NCBI GenBank assembly: GCA_002360535.1
Contig: DEQR01000010.1
Coordinates: 1 to 58,894, forward strand
Direction of reading: 5' to 3'
Source: Thiobacillus sp. UBA3361
Lineage (GTDB): Bacteria > Pseudomonadota > Gammaproteobacteria > Burkholderiales > Thiobacillaceae
Length of the DNA: 58,894 nucleotides
The position numbers and the translations under genes are program-made. The notes beneath the pieces were generated by a model. It was given only the letters and a program-made list of their open reading frames with translations, was not told where the DNA came from and did not search any database. This document shows positions 1 to 7,845 of this stretch, piece after piece; the stretch's first letter is position 1; every line of letters begins with the position of its first letter.

Positions 1-272
1 GCCAGCAGGCCCAGGGCGATGGGCAGGTCGAACCGGCCCGATTCCTTGGGCAGGTCGGCGGGAGCCAGGTTGACGGTGATCTTGCGCGCCGGGAACTCGA
101 AGCCGGACTGCTGCAAGGCGGCGCGCACCCGGTCGCGCGCCTCCTTCACCTCGGCCTCGGGCAGGCCCACCAAGTTGAAGGCGGGCAGCCCCGCACCCAG
201 GTGCGCCTCCACCACCACCTGCGGGGCTTGCATGCCGGCGAGCGCGCGGCTGTAAACCACGGCCAGGGCCAT
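1..272 (-). CDS. comM: ComM/YifB-family Mg-chelatase-like AAA ATPase, N-terminal part only
   Basis: Only the first 90 or so codons are inside the window, reading left from ATG at 272 and continuing beyond base 1. The visible protein begins MALAVVYSRALAG and contains the segments GAGLPAFNLVGLP and KITVNLAPADLPKESG. These are characteristic of the N-terminal domain of the YifB/ComM family, an AAA ATPase; in naturally transformable bacteria ComM helps branch migration during DNA integration. The ATPase domain lies off the window. It is divergent from the fumarase gene, with about 125 bp between starts. The family call is firm; a role in transformation is an inference from family knowledge only. 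Confidence 0.88.
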   Translation of the reverse strand, partial: MALAVVYSRALAGMQAPQVVVEAHLGAGLPAFNLVGLPEAEVKEARDRVRAALQQSGFEFPARKITVNLAPADLPKESGRFDLPIALGLL

Positions 273-397
273 GGCGATCCTCCTCCTGTCTTCTCTCGGA
301 ACGCAGGGTATCACCGCCGGCGGCGGGCGTCAGGCCGGCCTGCCATTCCCGCGGGCTTGTCGTAAACTGCCTCCTTCCTGCACCGAGGGGTTGCACC

Positions 398-1918
398 ATG
401 AGCCTGATCCGCAGCGAGGACTTCATCCGGAGCATCGCCGATGCCTTTCAGTTCATCTCCTGCTATCACCCGGCCGATTTCATCACCGCCGTGAAGGCGG
501 CCTACGACCGGGAGCAATCGCCCGCCGCCCGCGACGCCCTGGCCCAGATCCTGATCAACTCCCGCTTGTGCGCCGAAGGCCGCCGGCCCATCTGCCAGGA
601 CACGGGCATGGCGGTGGTGTTCCTGAAGGTGGGTATGGATGTGCGCTGGGAGGCCGGCGCCGATCTGCAGGCCCTGGTGGACGAGGGGGTGCGCCGCGCC
701 TACACCCACCCAGACAATCCCCTGCGCGCCTCGGTATTGAGCGACCCGGCCGGCGCGCGGCGCAACACCCGCGACAACACCCCCGCCGTGCTGTACGTGG
801 AATTGGTGCCCGGCGATGAAGTGGAGGTGAGGCTGGCCGCCAAAGGCGGCGGCTCGGAGAACAAGGCCCGCTTCACAGTGCTGAACCCCTCCGACTCGAT
901 CGTTGACTGGGTGCTGGAACAACTGCCGGAGATGGGCGCCGGCTGGTGCCCGCCGGGCATCCTCGGCATCGGCATCGGCGGCACGCCGGAAAAGGCGCTG
1001 CTGCTGGCCAAGGAGTCGCTGCTGGAACCCATCGACATCCAGTCGTTGCAGGCCCGCGGCCCCGCAAACCGCATCGAGGAGCTGCGCCTGGAGCTGTACG
1101 ACAAGGTCAACGCCCTGGGCATCGGCGCCCAGGGCCTGGGCGGCCTGACCACGGTGCTGGACGTGAAGATCCTGGACTACCCTACCCATGCCGCCAGCCT
1201 GCCGGTGGGCCTGATCCCCAACTGCGCCGCCACCCGCCATGTGCACTTCACCCTGGACGGCAGCGGTCCGGCCCACTTCGAGCCGCCGCCCTTGTCCCTC
1301 TGGCCTGAGGTGGCACGGGATGGCGCGGACGGCGCGCGGCAGGTCAACCTGGATACCCTGACCCGCGAGGATGTCGCCGCCTGGCGGGCGGGAGACCGTC
1401 TGCTACTGAACGGCAGGCTGCTCACCGGCCGGGACGCGGCGCACAAAAAAATCGCCGACCTGGTGGCGCGGGGCGAACCGTTGCCGGTGGATTTCCATGG
1501 CAAGCTGATCTACTACGTGGGCCCCGTCGATCCGGTACGAGACGAGGCCGTGGGCCCCGCCGGCCCGACCACCGCCACGCGCATGGACAAGTTCACCGAC
1601 CTGATGCTGGGCGAAAGGGTGGGCCTGCTGGGCATGGTGGGCAAGTCGGAACGCGGTCCCGAGGCCATTGCCTCGATTCGGGAGCACAGCGCGGTCTATT
1701 GCATCGCCGTCGGCGGCGCCGCCTACCTGGTGGCCAAGGCGATCCGCGCCGCGCGGGTGCTTGCCTTTCCCGAGTTGGGCATGGAGGCCATCTATGAATT
1801 CGAGGTGCGCGACATGCCGGTGACAGTGGCGGTGGACAGCCAAGGCCAGTCGGTGCACGAGACCGGGCCGCGGGAATGGCGGATGAAGATCGGACGCATC
1901 CCGCTCGCCCGACACTGA
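398..1918 (+). CDS. fumA: Class I (iron-sulfur) fumarate hydratase
   Basis: This 506-residue protein is predicted to interconvert fumarate and malate in the TCA cycle, in the cytoplasm. It is a fused single-chain class I enzyme: an N-terminal alpha-type domain (about 1-285) followed by a beta-type domain (about 310-500). Three cysteines sit in conserved contexts, CQDTG (Cys66), WCPPG (Cys184) and PNCAATRH (Cys276), and are the likely [4Fe-4S] ligands. IGIGGT, TATRMD and ELGMEAIYEFEV are further family signatures. The ATG at 398 follows a weak GAGGGG ribosome site. NfeD begins 9 bp after its stop, so the two may share a transcript. Tartrate dehydratase is the main alternative, because the families are related, but the fused architecture favours fumarase. 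Confidence 0.93.
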   Translation: MSLIRSEDFIRSIADAFQFISCYHPADFITAVKAAYDREQSPAARDALAQILINSRLCAEGRRPICQDTGMAVVFLKVGMDVRWEAGADLQALVDEGVRRAYTHPDNPLRASVLSDPAGARRNTRDNTPAVLYVELVPGDEVEVRLAAKGGGSENKARFTVLNPSDSIVDWVLEQLPEMGAGWCPPGILGIGIGGTPEKALLLAKESLLEPIDIQSLQARGPANRIEELRLELYDKVNALGIGAQGLGGLTTVLDVKILDYPTHAASLPVGLIPNCAATRHVHFTLDGSGPAHFEPPPLSLWPEVARDGADGARQVNLDTLTREDVAAWRAGDRLLLNGRLLTGRDAAHKKIADLVARGEPLPVDFHGKLIYYVGPVDPVRDEAVGPAGPTTATRMDKFTDLMLGERVGLLGMVGKSERGPEAIASIREHSAVYCIAVGGAAYLVAKAIRAARVLAFPELGMEAIYEFEVRDMPVTVAVDSQGQSVHETGPREWRMKIGRIPLARH

Positions 1919-1927
1919 GGAAGACGC

Positions 1928-2365
1928 ATGGAACTGCTCTGGTGGCATTGGATCGTTCTGGCCCTGGTGTTGGTGGGCATCGAGATGCTCACCCCCACCT
2001 TTTTCCTCATGTGGTTCGGACTCGGGGCCTTACTCACCGGACTTCTGGTGACCTTCGTGCCGCTGGGCTTCGCCGCTCAATTGCTGATCTGGGCGGTCAC
2101 CTCCCTGATCATGACCTTCGTCTGGCTGAAGTACTTCAAGAACCCGGACCGCACCCGCGTCGGCCAGGCCAAGGAAGGGGTGCTGGGCAGCACCGGCCTG
2201 GTCAGCAAGGCCATCACCGATCTGGGCCAGGGCGAAATCCTGTTCCAGCGTCCGGTGCTGGGCGCCGATCGCTGGCCGGCGATCGCCGATGCGCCCATCC
2301 CGGCGGGCGTCAAGGCGCGGGTGGTGGACGTGCTGGGACAGACCTTGAAGATCGAACAACTTTAG
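1928..2365 (+). CDS. NfeD-family membrane protein
   Basis: This 145-residue protein has two or three hydrophobic segments in its first 70 residues (WHWIVLALVLVGIEML, then FFLMWFGLGALL, then LLIWAVTSLIMTF) and a soluble C-terminal beta domain of the OB-fold NfeD type (about 80-145). NfeD proteins partner SPFH/stomatin proteins in membrane microdomains, and the next gene, 9 bp downstream, is an SPFH protein, matching the E. coli ybbJ-qmcA arrangement. No protease domain is present, so this is the short NfeD form. The cellular role is inferred from the pairing. Confidence 0.88.
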   Translation: MELLWWHWIVLALVLVGIEMLTPTFFLMWFGLGALLTGLLVTFVPLGFAAQLLIWAVTSLIMTFVWLKYFKNPDRTRVGQAKEGVLGSTGLVSKAITDLGQGEILFQRPVLGADRWPAIADAPIPAGVKARVVDVLGQTLKIEQL

Positions 2366-2374
2366 GAGGCAGAC

Positions 2375-3229
2375 ATGGGCGGCACCATCGTATCCGTCGT
2401 ACTGATCGTTTTTCTGTTCGTCACCCTGTGGAAGGGGGTGCGCATCGTCCCCCAGGGCGAGGAATGGGTGGTGGAACGGCTGGGCAAGTACTTCAAGACC
2501 CTGCTGCCGGGCCTGCACGTACTGGTCCCCTACATCGACGCCGTGGCTTACAAGGTGACCACCAAGGACCTGATCCTGGACATCCCGGAGCAGGAGGTCA
2601 TCACCCGCGACAACGCGGTGCTGGTGACCAACGCCATCGCCTTCGTGAAGGTCACCGATACCCAGAGCGCGGTGTACGGGGTGACGAATTTCCAGATGGC
2701 GGTGATGAACCTTGTACAGACTTCGCTGCGCGCCATCATCGGCGACATGGACCTGGACCAGGCCCTGTCGAGCCGCGACCAGATCAAGGCCAAGCTGAAG
2801 GACTCCATCGCGGATGACGTGGCCGACTGGGGCCTGACCCTGAAATCGACGGAAATCCAGGACATCAAGCCCTCGCCCACCATGCAGAAGTCCATGGAGC
2901 TGCAGGCCGCTGCCGAGCGGGAGCGCAAGGCCACGGTCACGCGCGCGGAGGGTGACAAACAGGCCGCCATCCTGGAGGCCGAGGCGCGCCTGGAGGCGGC
3001 CAAGCGCGACGCCGATGCGCAGGTGCGGCTGGCCGAAGCCTCGGCGGAGGCCATCCGCCGCATCGCCGACGGTATCGGTGACCGGGAACTGCCGGCGTAT
3101 TATTTGCTTGGGGAAAAGTATGTTAGCGCCATGAAGGACATGGCCGCCGCGCCGGGCAGCAAGACCGTTCTGTTGCCCGCCGACCTGATGAAGGGACTCG
3201 AAGCGCTGCTGGGCAGCAAACGGAGCTAA
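2375..3229 (+). CDS. qmcA: SPFH/band 7 (stomatin/QmcA-like) membrane protein
   Basis: This 284-residue protein has one N-terminal membrane anchor (about 4-22, IVSVVLIVFLFVTLW), a band 7 domain (about 25-190, including VVERLGKYFKTLLPGLHVLVPYID) and an alanine/glutamate-rich helical coiled-coil tail (about 190-230, with AAAERERKATVTRAEG), as in stomatins and QmcA. Members oligomerise in detergent-resistant membrane regions and modulate membrane proteases. An AGGAGG ribosome site precedes the ATG. It directly follows the NfeD gene, the usual genomic partner. Confidence 0.9.
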   Translation: MGGTIVSVVLIVFLFVTLWKGVRIVPQGEEWVVERLGKYFKTLLPGLHVLVPYIDAVAYKVTTKDLILDIPEQEVITRDNAVLVTNAIAFVKVTDTQSAVYGVTNFQMAVMNLVQTSLRAIIGDMDLDQALSSRDQIKAKLKDSIADDVADWGLTLKSTEIQDIKPSPTMQKSMELQAAAERERKATVTRAEGDKQAAILEAEARLEAAKRDADAQVRLAEASAEAIRRIADGIGDRELPAYYLLGEKYVSAMKDMAAAPGSKTVLLPADLMKGLEALLGSKRS

Positions 3230-3376
3230 GCCGTTGTTATTTTAGAATTCATGCCAAAATGTTCAGGTTCGACTCGACCGAGCGGGATACACGACAATTA
3301 AAGTTGTTTCTAAAGTCCTCTTGTTAAACGACGATATTTGCTACATTAAACCCATACGCACATCCGCCGCTCAATC

Positions 3377-4450
3377 ATGCATCGCATCCTGCTGCTGACC
3401 ATTACCCTGCTCGCCTTTCTGGCCATGCCCGTATCCGGCCTGGCGCCCAGTGCGGAGGCCGCCACGGGTAAAGCCAATGCATCCAACTCTGCCGGCATCA
3501 AGAAGAAAGTCCGTGCCAAGAACCGGCACAAGATCAAGGCATCCACCAAGAAGCGCCTATCGGCGGCCAAGAAGAAACGCGGCTACATGGCCGCCAGAAA
3601 GGCGGCGATGCAGAGGCAAAACCAGTCGGTACTCAACGCCGAGGACTACAAGGCCAGCGCCGACCTGAACCTGCGTTCCGCCTCCGCCCTGGTGCTCGAT
3701 CAGTACACCGGCGAATCCATCTATTCCAAAAACGTGGAGGTGGAAACCCCCATCGCCTCCATCACCAAGCTGATGACCGCCATCGTCACCCTGGATGCCA
3801 ACCTGGCCCTGGGGGAGGAGATCACCGTCTCGGACGAGGATGTGGACCGCATCAAGGGCACCCGGTCGCGGTTGCGCCTGGGCACCACCCTGAGCCGTGA
3901 GGACCTGATGCATCTGGCTCTGATCGCCTCCGAAAATCGCGCCGCCGCCGCCCTCAGCCGTTCCTATCCCGGCGGACGCGAGGCCTTCGTTGAAGCGATG
4001 AACCGCAAGGCCCGTGCCCTCAGCATGCAGCATACCCACTTTGTCGATGGCACCGGCCTGTCCAGCAGCAACCGTTCCACCGCCGCCGACCTGGCCAAAC
4101 TGGTGGACGCCGCCTACCGCTACCCCCTCATCCGCCACATCAGCACCACCGGCAGCTATGAACTGGCGGTACCAGGCAAGCGGCGCATGCAGCAGTTGGT
4201 CTTCAACAACACCAATCCGCTGACCAAATGGGAGAAGTGGGACATCGGCGTGTCCAAGACCGGTTATATCAGCGAAGCCGGGCATTGCCTGGTCATGCAG
4301 GCCAAGATCGCCGAGCGCAAGGTGATCATCGTGCTATTGGATTCCTGGGGAAAATACTCCCGTATCGGCGACGCCAACCGCATCCGCAAATGGATGGAAT
4401 ACAACGCCTCGGACAGGGTGGCGCGCAAAGCCGGCAGGGAAGACGTTTGA
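3377..4450 (+). CDS. pbpG: D-alanyl-D-alanine endopeptidase (PBP7 type)
   Basis: This 357-residue exported serine peptidase of the S11 family is predicted to cut D-Ala cross-links in peptidoglycan. The three penicillin-binding motifs are visible: SITK (Ser128 nucleophile, Lys131), SEN (185-187) and KTG (294-296). A signal peptide (1-28, cleavage near AEA-ATG) is followed by an unusual Lys/Arg-rich, low-complexity linker (about 41-80, KKKVRAKNRHK and similar), which could bind anionic envelope polymers. It is a single gene, preceded by a 147-bp AT-richer region and closed by a clear terminator. PBP7 and PBP5 families are related; length and the lack of a C-terminal amphipathic anchor favour PBP7. 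Confidence 0.9.
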   Translation: MHRILLLTITLLAFLAMPVSGLAPSAEAATGKANASNSAGIKKKVRAKNRHKIKASTKKRLSAAKKKRGYMAARKAAMQRQNQSVLNAEDYKASADLNLRSASALVLDQYTGESIYSKNVEVETPIASITKLMTAIVTLDANLALGEEITVSDEDVDRIKGTRSRLRLGTTLSREDLMHLALIASENRAAAALSRSYPGGREAFVEAMNRKARALSMQHTHFVDGTGLSSSNRSTAADLAKLVDAAYRYPLIRHISTTGSYELAVPGKRRMQQLVFNNTNPLTKWEKWDIGVSKTGYISEAGHCLVMQAKIAERKVIIVLLDSWGKYSRIGDANRIRKWMEYNASDRVARKAGREDV

Positions 4451-4471
4451 ACAGTCTCTGTGACAGGGGAC

Positions 4472-4495
4472 AGGCGGCCTAGGCCGCCTTTTTTC
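4472..4495 (+). terminator. Rho-independent terminator after pbpG
   Basis: A perfect 18-bp palindrome (AGGCGGCCTAGGCCGCCT, 4472-4489) is followed by a run of T. It lies 22 bp after the pbpG stop codon. Confidence 0.9.
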
Positions 4496-4593
4496 ATCCG
4501 GTTGTTCTATAAATAGGACTTCGGAGGTCCAGCAAGAATCGATCGGGCAACACCATCCTTGTCAGCCCGGCACACAACACAGAGGAGCGTCCC

Positions 4594-4977
4594 GTGAAAC
4601 ACGCTTGCCGCCGTTACCTTTCCGCCTTCTGCCTGACCGGCCTGGAAGCCATGTCCGCATGCCATGCCGCATGTAGCGATCCCCCCGGCCCCTATGTGGA
4701 CTGGGGGGGCTGCGACAAGCGCGGCATGAACCTGGATGGGGCCGACATGCGCAACATGGACCTGCAATACACAAACCTCATGAATGCCAGCCTGATCGGC
4801 GCCGATCTACAGGGGGCCTACATGTGGGCCACCTATTTGTGGGGCGCGAATCTGATGGATGCGAACCTGAATGGCGCCCAGACTCGCGGAGCCTATTTGA
4901 TCGAAGCCTATCTGGGAGGCGCCCGCTGGGAAAACGGCCGTATCTGCTCGACTGACAGCTTCGGCGAATGCCTGTGA
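4594..4977 (+). CDS. Small exported pentapeptide-repeat protein
   Basis: This 127-residue protein has an N-terminal hydrophobic segment that looks like a signal peptide (about 8-26, ending SACHAA) and about ten pentapeptide repeats of the A(D/N)(L/M)xx type between 46 and 110 (for example LDGAD, MNASL, IGADL, MDANL, NGAQT). Such repeats fold as a right-handed quadrilateral beta-helix. Four cysteines lie outside the repeats (Cys28, Cys40 region, and two near the C terminus in ICSTDSFGECL), so disulfides are plausible in the periplasm. No catalytic motif is visible and function is unknown. It stands alone between a terminator and the next lipoprotein gene. Confidence 0.78.
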   Translation: MKHACRRYLSAFCLTGLEAMSACHAACSDPPGPYVDWGGCDKRGMNLDGADMRNMDLQYTNLMNASLIGADLQGAYMWATYLWGANLMDANLNGAQTRGAYLIEAYLGGARWENGRICSTDSFGECL

Positions 4978-5043
4978 ACGCAAGTGCCCGGAATTCGGAA
5001 TGTCCATGCCGATGGGGCTGCCGCCGTCCCGCCCGATGAATTG

Positions 5044-5057
5044 TTGATTGCCATCAA
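5044..5057. promoter_or_regulatory. FNR/ANR/DNR-type operator upstream of lipoprotein gene
   Basis: TTGAT-TGCC-ATCAA is a perfect match to the FNR consensus TTGAT-N4-ATCAA. It is centred 70 bp before the ATG at 5121. With activation at about -41.5 the transcript would begin near 5092, leaving a short leader. The same half sites recur upstream of fccA at 5597-5610. Confidence 0.75.
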
Positions 5058-5120
5058 TGTTTCAGGCATTGGATTTTGTTACACAAGTGGCGTTTCCACT
5101 GAGCCAGGAGGGGTTTTGTC

Positions 5121-5480
5121 ATGGATCGTCGCCATTTTCTTGCCGTTATTCCGGCCTTAGCCATCGCAGGCTGTGCCGGCACGAGTTCTGAAAAGGGCGC
5201 GGCCGGCGCCCCCAATTTCAGTCCCGCGGAACGTGAACTGATCGCCAACTACTACGCAGCAGCCCGTGGACGCAGCCCGGCAAAGGCCCCTGCCCAACAG
5301 GCAAAGGCGGGTGACACACTTGTTTCCGGCGCGCGTCCGGCCAAACTCCCCACCGACCTGGACCGGCAGTTGAATTCCCCGCCGGCACCCTACACGCGGC
5401 TCACCCTGGGCGCCGATGTCATTCTGGTCAACCGCGACACCCACCAGATCGCGGATGTCATCCCCCAAGTGGCCTACTGA
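5121..5480 (+). CDS. Small lipoprotein, RcnB/CigR-like C-terminal segment
   Basis: This 119-residue protein starts MDRRHFLAV and has a lipobox (LAIAGC, Cys18), so it is predicted to be a periplasm-facing lipoprotein. After a low-complexity Ala/Lys/Pro stretch (about 48-70), the tail contains LPTDLDRQLNSPPAPYTR and LGADVILVNRDTHQIADVI. This resembles the short C-terminal module of RcnB/CigR-type periplasmic proteins (a Pro-rich lead-in, then a two-stranded hairpin with V-x-R-x-T). That assignment is tentative. An AGGAGG-like site precedes the ATG, and an FNR-type box lies upstream, suggesting anaerobic control shared with fccAB. Confidence 0.68.
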   Translation: MDRRHFLAVIPALAIAGCAGTSSEKGAAGAPNFSPAERELIANYYAAARGRSPAKAPAQQAKAGDTLVSGARPAKLPTDLDRQLNSPPAPYTRLTLGADVILVNRDTHQIADVIPQVAY

Positions 5481-5596
5481 AACGCCAGCGGGTTATCCGA
5501 CATGGCCTTTCAACCGCCCGTCTGCCCCGGCCAACCGGCGCGATTGCCTCCCAAGCGCCAATTGAGGCAGCAAATGGGGCGGGAACAGCGAAAAAC

Positions 5597-5610
5597 TTGA
5601 TGGCCATCAA
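5597..5610. promoter_or_regulatory. FNR/ANR/DNR-type operator upstream of fccA
   Basis: TTGAT-GGCC-ATCAA matches the FNR consensus perfectly and lies within a 16-bp perfect palindrome (CTTGATGGCCATCAAG, 5596-5611). A plausible -10 (TACCAT, 5634-5639) would put the start near 5646, so the box centre (5603.5) sits about 42 bp upstream, the class II activator position. Confidence 0.78.
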
Positions 5611-5705
5611 GGCCATTCGAGATGGGTCATCAGTACCATCGTGACCACTATGTCCGGAAGTCTGACTTCCTGATGTGGCTAACCCACTTCTTTCTGGAGG
5701 AGAGA

Positions 5706-6284
5706 ATGCGTAACTCAGCATTGCTTGCCATGGCTGCCGCTGTTTTTGCCGCGACCAGTGTTCCCGCGGCCGCGGCCAACATCGAGGGCCTGGCCCGCAC
5801 CTGCAACAACTGTCATGGCACCGGCGGCGTCAGCGCCGGCCATTCCATGCCGTCCATCGCCGGGCTGTCCGAGTCCTACCTGAAGAACCTCATGATGGAA
5901 TGGAAGAGTGGCGCCCGCGCCTCAGCCAACATGACGCGCCTGATAAAGGGTTACACCGACGAAGAGATCGCCGGCCTGGCCACCTACTTCGGCAAGCAGA
6001 AATGGGTCGCCCAGGCGCAGGCCGCCCCGGCCGACATCATGAGCAAGGGCAAGGATGTCACCGAGCGTTGCGAGACCTGCCACGGCGCCACCGGCGGCCA
6101 GCCCGACGACAAGGACACCCCCATGCTCGCCGGCCAGTGGGCCAAGTACCTGGAACTGGAACTGATGAAGTACCGGGACGAAGGTTTCCAGATGACCCAC
6201 AAGAAGATGATCAAGAACGCCCGCAAGATGGAAGAGGGCGATGTATCGATTGCCGCCAAGTTCTTTGGCGCCCAGAGCAAGTAA
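5706..6284 (+). CDS. fccA: Sulfide dehydrogenase (flavocytochrome c) dihaem cytochrome subunit
   Basis: This 192-residue periplasmic dihaem cytochrome c accepts electrons from the FccB flavin and passes them to other cytochromes. Signal peptide 1-24 (ending AAA-NIE). Two haem motifs, CNNCH (33-37) and CETCH (122-126), lie in two similar domains, each with a downstream Met in a PSIAG/PMLAG context, as in FccA of purple sulfur bacteria. The start chosen is ATG 5706, preceded by TGGAGGAGAG. A longer in-frame ATG at 5622 would give a non-signal-like extension. FccB follows after 10 bp. An FNR-type box lies upstream. Confidence 0.92.
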   Translation: MRNSALLAMAAAVFAATSVPAAAANIEGLARTCNNCHGTGGVSAGHSMPSIAGLSESYLKNLMMEWKSGARASANMTRLIKGYTDEEIAGLATYFGKQKWVAQAQAAPADIMSKGKDVTERCETCHGATGGQPDDKDTPMLAGQWAKYLELELMKYRDEGFQMTHKKMIKNARKMEEGDVSIAAKFFGAQSK

Positions 6285-6294
6285 GGGGAAGAGC

Positions 6295-7698
6295 ATGAGC
6301 CAAATCAATCGCCGCGAATTCATCAAGGCCCTTACCGCCACCTCCTCGGCCTCGGCGCTCGCCATTCCCCTGTCCGCCTGTGCCGGCCCCGGCGCCGCCA
6401 AGGGTGGCAGCGGCAAAGGCAAGGTCGTCGTCATCGGCGGCGGCTACGGCGGCGCGACCGCCGCCAAGTACGTCAAGATGCTGGACCCGTCCATCGACGT
6501 CACCCTGATCGAGCCCAACAAGGTCTATGTCTCCTGCCCCCTGTCCAACGAAGTCATCGCCGGTCACCGCGACATCAAGACCCTGGAGATCGGCTATGAC
6601 GGGCTGCGCAAGCGCGGCATCGACGTGCTGCACGACTACGTCACCGGCGTGGACCGGGCCAAGAAGACGGTCACCACCCAGGGCGGCAAGAAGCTCAGCT
6701 ACGACGCCTTGGTCATGTCCCCCGGCATCGACTTCCACTACACCGGCATCGAGGGCTACAACGAATCGATGATCGAGGACATCCCCCACGCCTACAAGGC
6801 CGGCCCGCAGACGTTGCTGTTGAAGAAGCAGCTCATGGCCATGCCCGACGGCGGCAAGTTCGTCATTGTCGTGCCCAAGGGCCCGTTCCGCTGCCCGCCC
6901 GGCCCCTACGAGCGCGCCTCCCTGGTGGCCAGCTATCTCAAGCACAGCGGCAAGACCAAGAGCAAGGTCATCATCCTGGACGCCAACGACTCCCACTCCA
7001 AGAAGGGCCTGTTCAACCAGGCCTGGGCCAAGCTCTACGGTTGGGAGAAGGAAGGCCTGGGGACCAACGGCATGATCGAATGGGTCAAGGGCGCCGAAGG
7101 CGGCACGGTCACCAAGCTCGATGCCAAGACCAAGACCGTCTCCTCCGATTTCGTCGAGGTGAAGGCCGACGTGTTGAACATCATCCCCCCCCACAAGGCC
7201 GGCAAGATCGCCGCCGACACGGGCTTGGTGGGGACGGATGGCAACAACATGGTCAAGGGTTGGTGCAAGGTGGAGCCGATGACCATGGCCAGCGCCGTGG
7301 ACCCCAACATCTACACCATCGGTGACAGCTGCGTAGCGGGCGAGATTGCGCTGTACGGCAACCCCAACGCCAACTTCGACATGCCCAAGAGCGCGCACAT
7401 CGCCATGACCCAGGCCAAGGTGGCGGCCGGGGCGATCGTCGCCAAGCTCAACGGCGCGCCGGTGCCCGAGCCCTACTACGCCAACACCTGCTACAGCGTG
7501 GTGGGCGACGACTATGGGTTCTCGGTGGCGCACCTGTACCGGGTGGAAAACGGCACCTTCAAGTACATCAAGGAAGGCAGCGGCGTGTCACCCATGACCA
7601 TGCCGGACAAGTCGCCCGTACCACCCATCTACCGCAAGCTGGAGGCCGAGTACGCCGACGGCTGGCTCAGAAACGTCATGGCCGATGCGTTCAGTTGA
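6295..7698 (+). CDS. fccB: Sulfide dehydrogenase (flavocytochrome c) flavoprotein subunit
   Basis: This 467-residue periplasmic FAD enzyme oxidises sulfide to sulfur or polysulfide. The N terminus carries a twin-arginine-like signal (NRREFIKAL, 5-13) then a hydrophobic stretch to SACAG. The Rossmann FAD motif is VVIGGGYGG (45-53). YVSCPLSNEV (Cys81) corresponds to the cysteine that binds FAD covalently in Allochromatium FccB, and Cys200 (GPFRCPPGPYE) to one cysteine of the redox disulfide. The typical C-terminal FCSD segment (CYSVVGDDYGFS, Cys399) is present. The start at 6295 keeps the Tat signal; an in-frame ATG at 6241 overlaps fccA and is rejected. Export folded with cofactor and pairing with FccA are expected from the family. 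Confidence 0.93.
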   Translation: MSQINRREFIKALTATSSASALAIPLSACAGPGAAKGGSGKGKVVVIGGGYGGATAAKYVKMLDPSIDVTLIEPNKVYVSCPLSNEVIAGHRDIKTLEIGYDGLRKRGIDVLHDYVTGVDRAKKTVTTQGGKKLSYDALVMSPGIDFHYTGIEGYNESMIEDIPHAYKAGPQTLLLKKQLMAMPDGGKFVIVVPKGPFRCPPGPYERASLVASYLKHSGKTKSKVIILDANDSHSKKGLFNQAWAKLYGWEKEGLGTNGMIEWVKGAEGGTVTKLDAKTKTVSSDFVEVKADVLNIIPPHKAGKIAADTGLVGTDGNNMVKGWCKVEPMTMASAVDPNIYTIGDSCVAGEIALYGNPNANFDMPKSAHIAMTQAKVAAGAIVAKLNGAPVPEPYYANTCYSVVGDDYGFSVAHLYRVENGTFKYIKEGSGVSPMTMPDKSPVPPIYRKLEAEYADGWLRNVMADAFS

Positions 7699-7795
7699 TT
7701 TGATTCGTACCACTGATTGACCCGGACGCGAGTCCTGGGAGAAAGGGGGAACGTTTAGAAAATGATTGAACCTGGTAGTCGCTTTTTTTGAACCG

Positions 7796-7817
7796 CCGGA
7801 GCCGGAAACGGCTCTGG
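7796..7817 (+). other. Leader hairpin before octaheme cytochrome gene
   Basis: An imperfect stem (CCGGAGCC / GGCTCTGG) with loop GGAAAC lies about 29 bp before the ATG at 7846. It has no T-run on its 3' side, so it does not look like a terminator; it could be an mRNA-stabilising or processing hairpin between fccB and the octaheme gene. Confidence 0.4.
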
Positions 7818-7845
7818 CATCCGTGTTTTCAAGGAGGAATTACTG

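Noticed and set aside
5622..5705. Upstream in-frame ATG for fccA at 5622
   Set aside because: It adds a non-signal-like 28 residues; the site and signal peptide support 5706.
6211..7533. Reverse frame opposite fccB
   Set aside because: Valine/glycine-rich shadow frame with no motif; fccB is certain.
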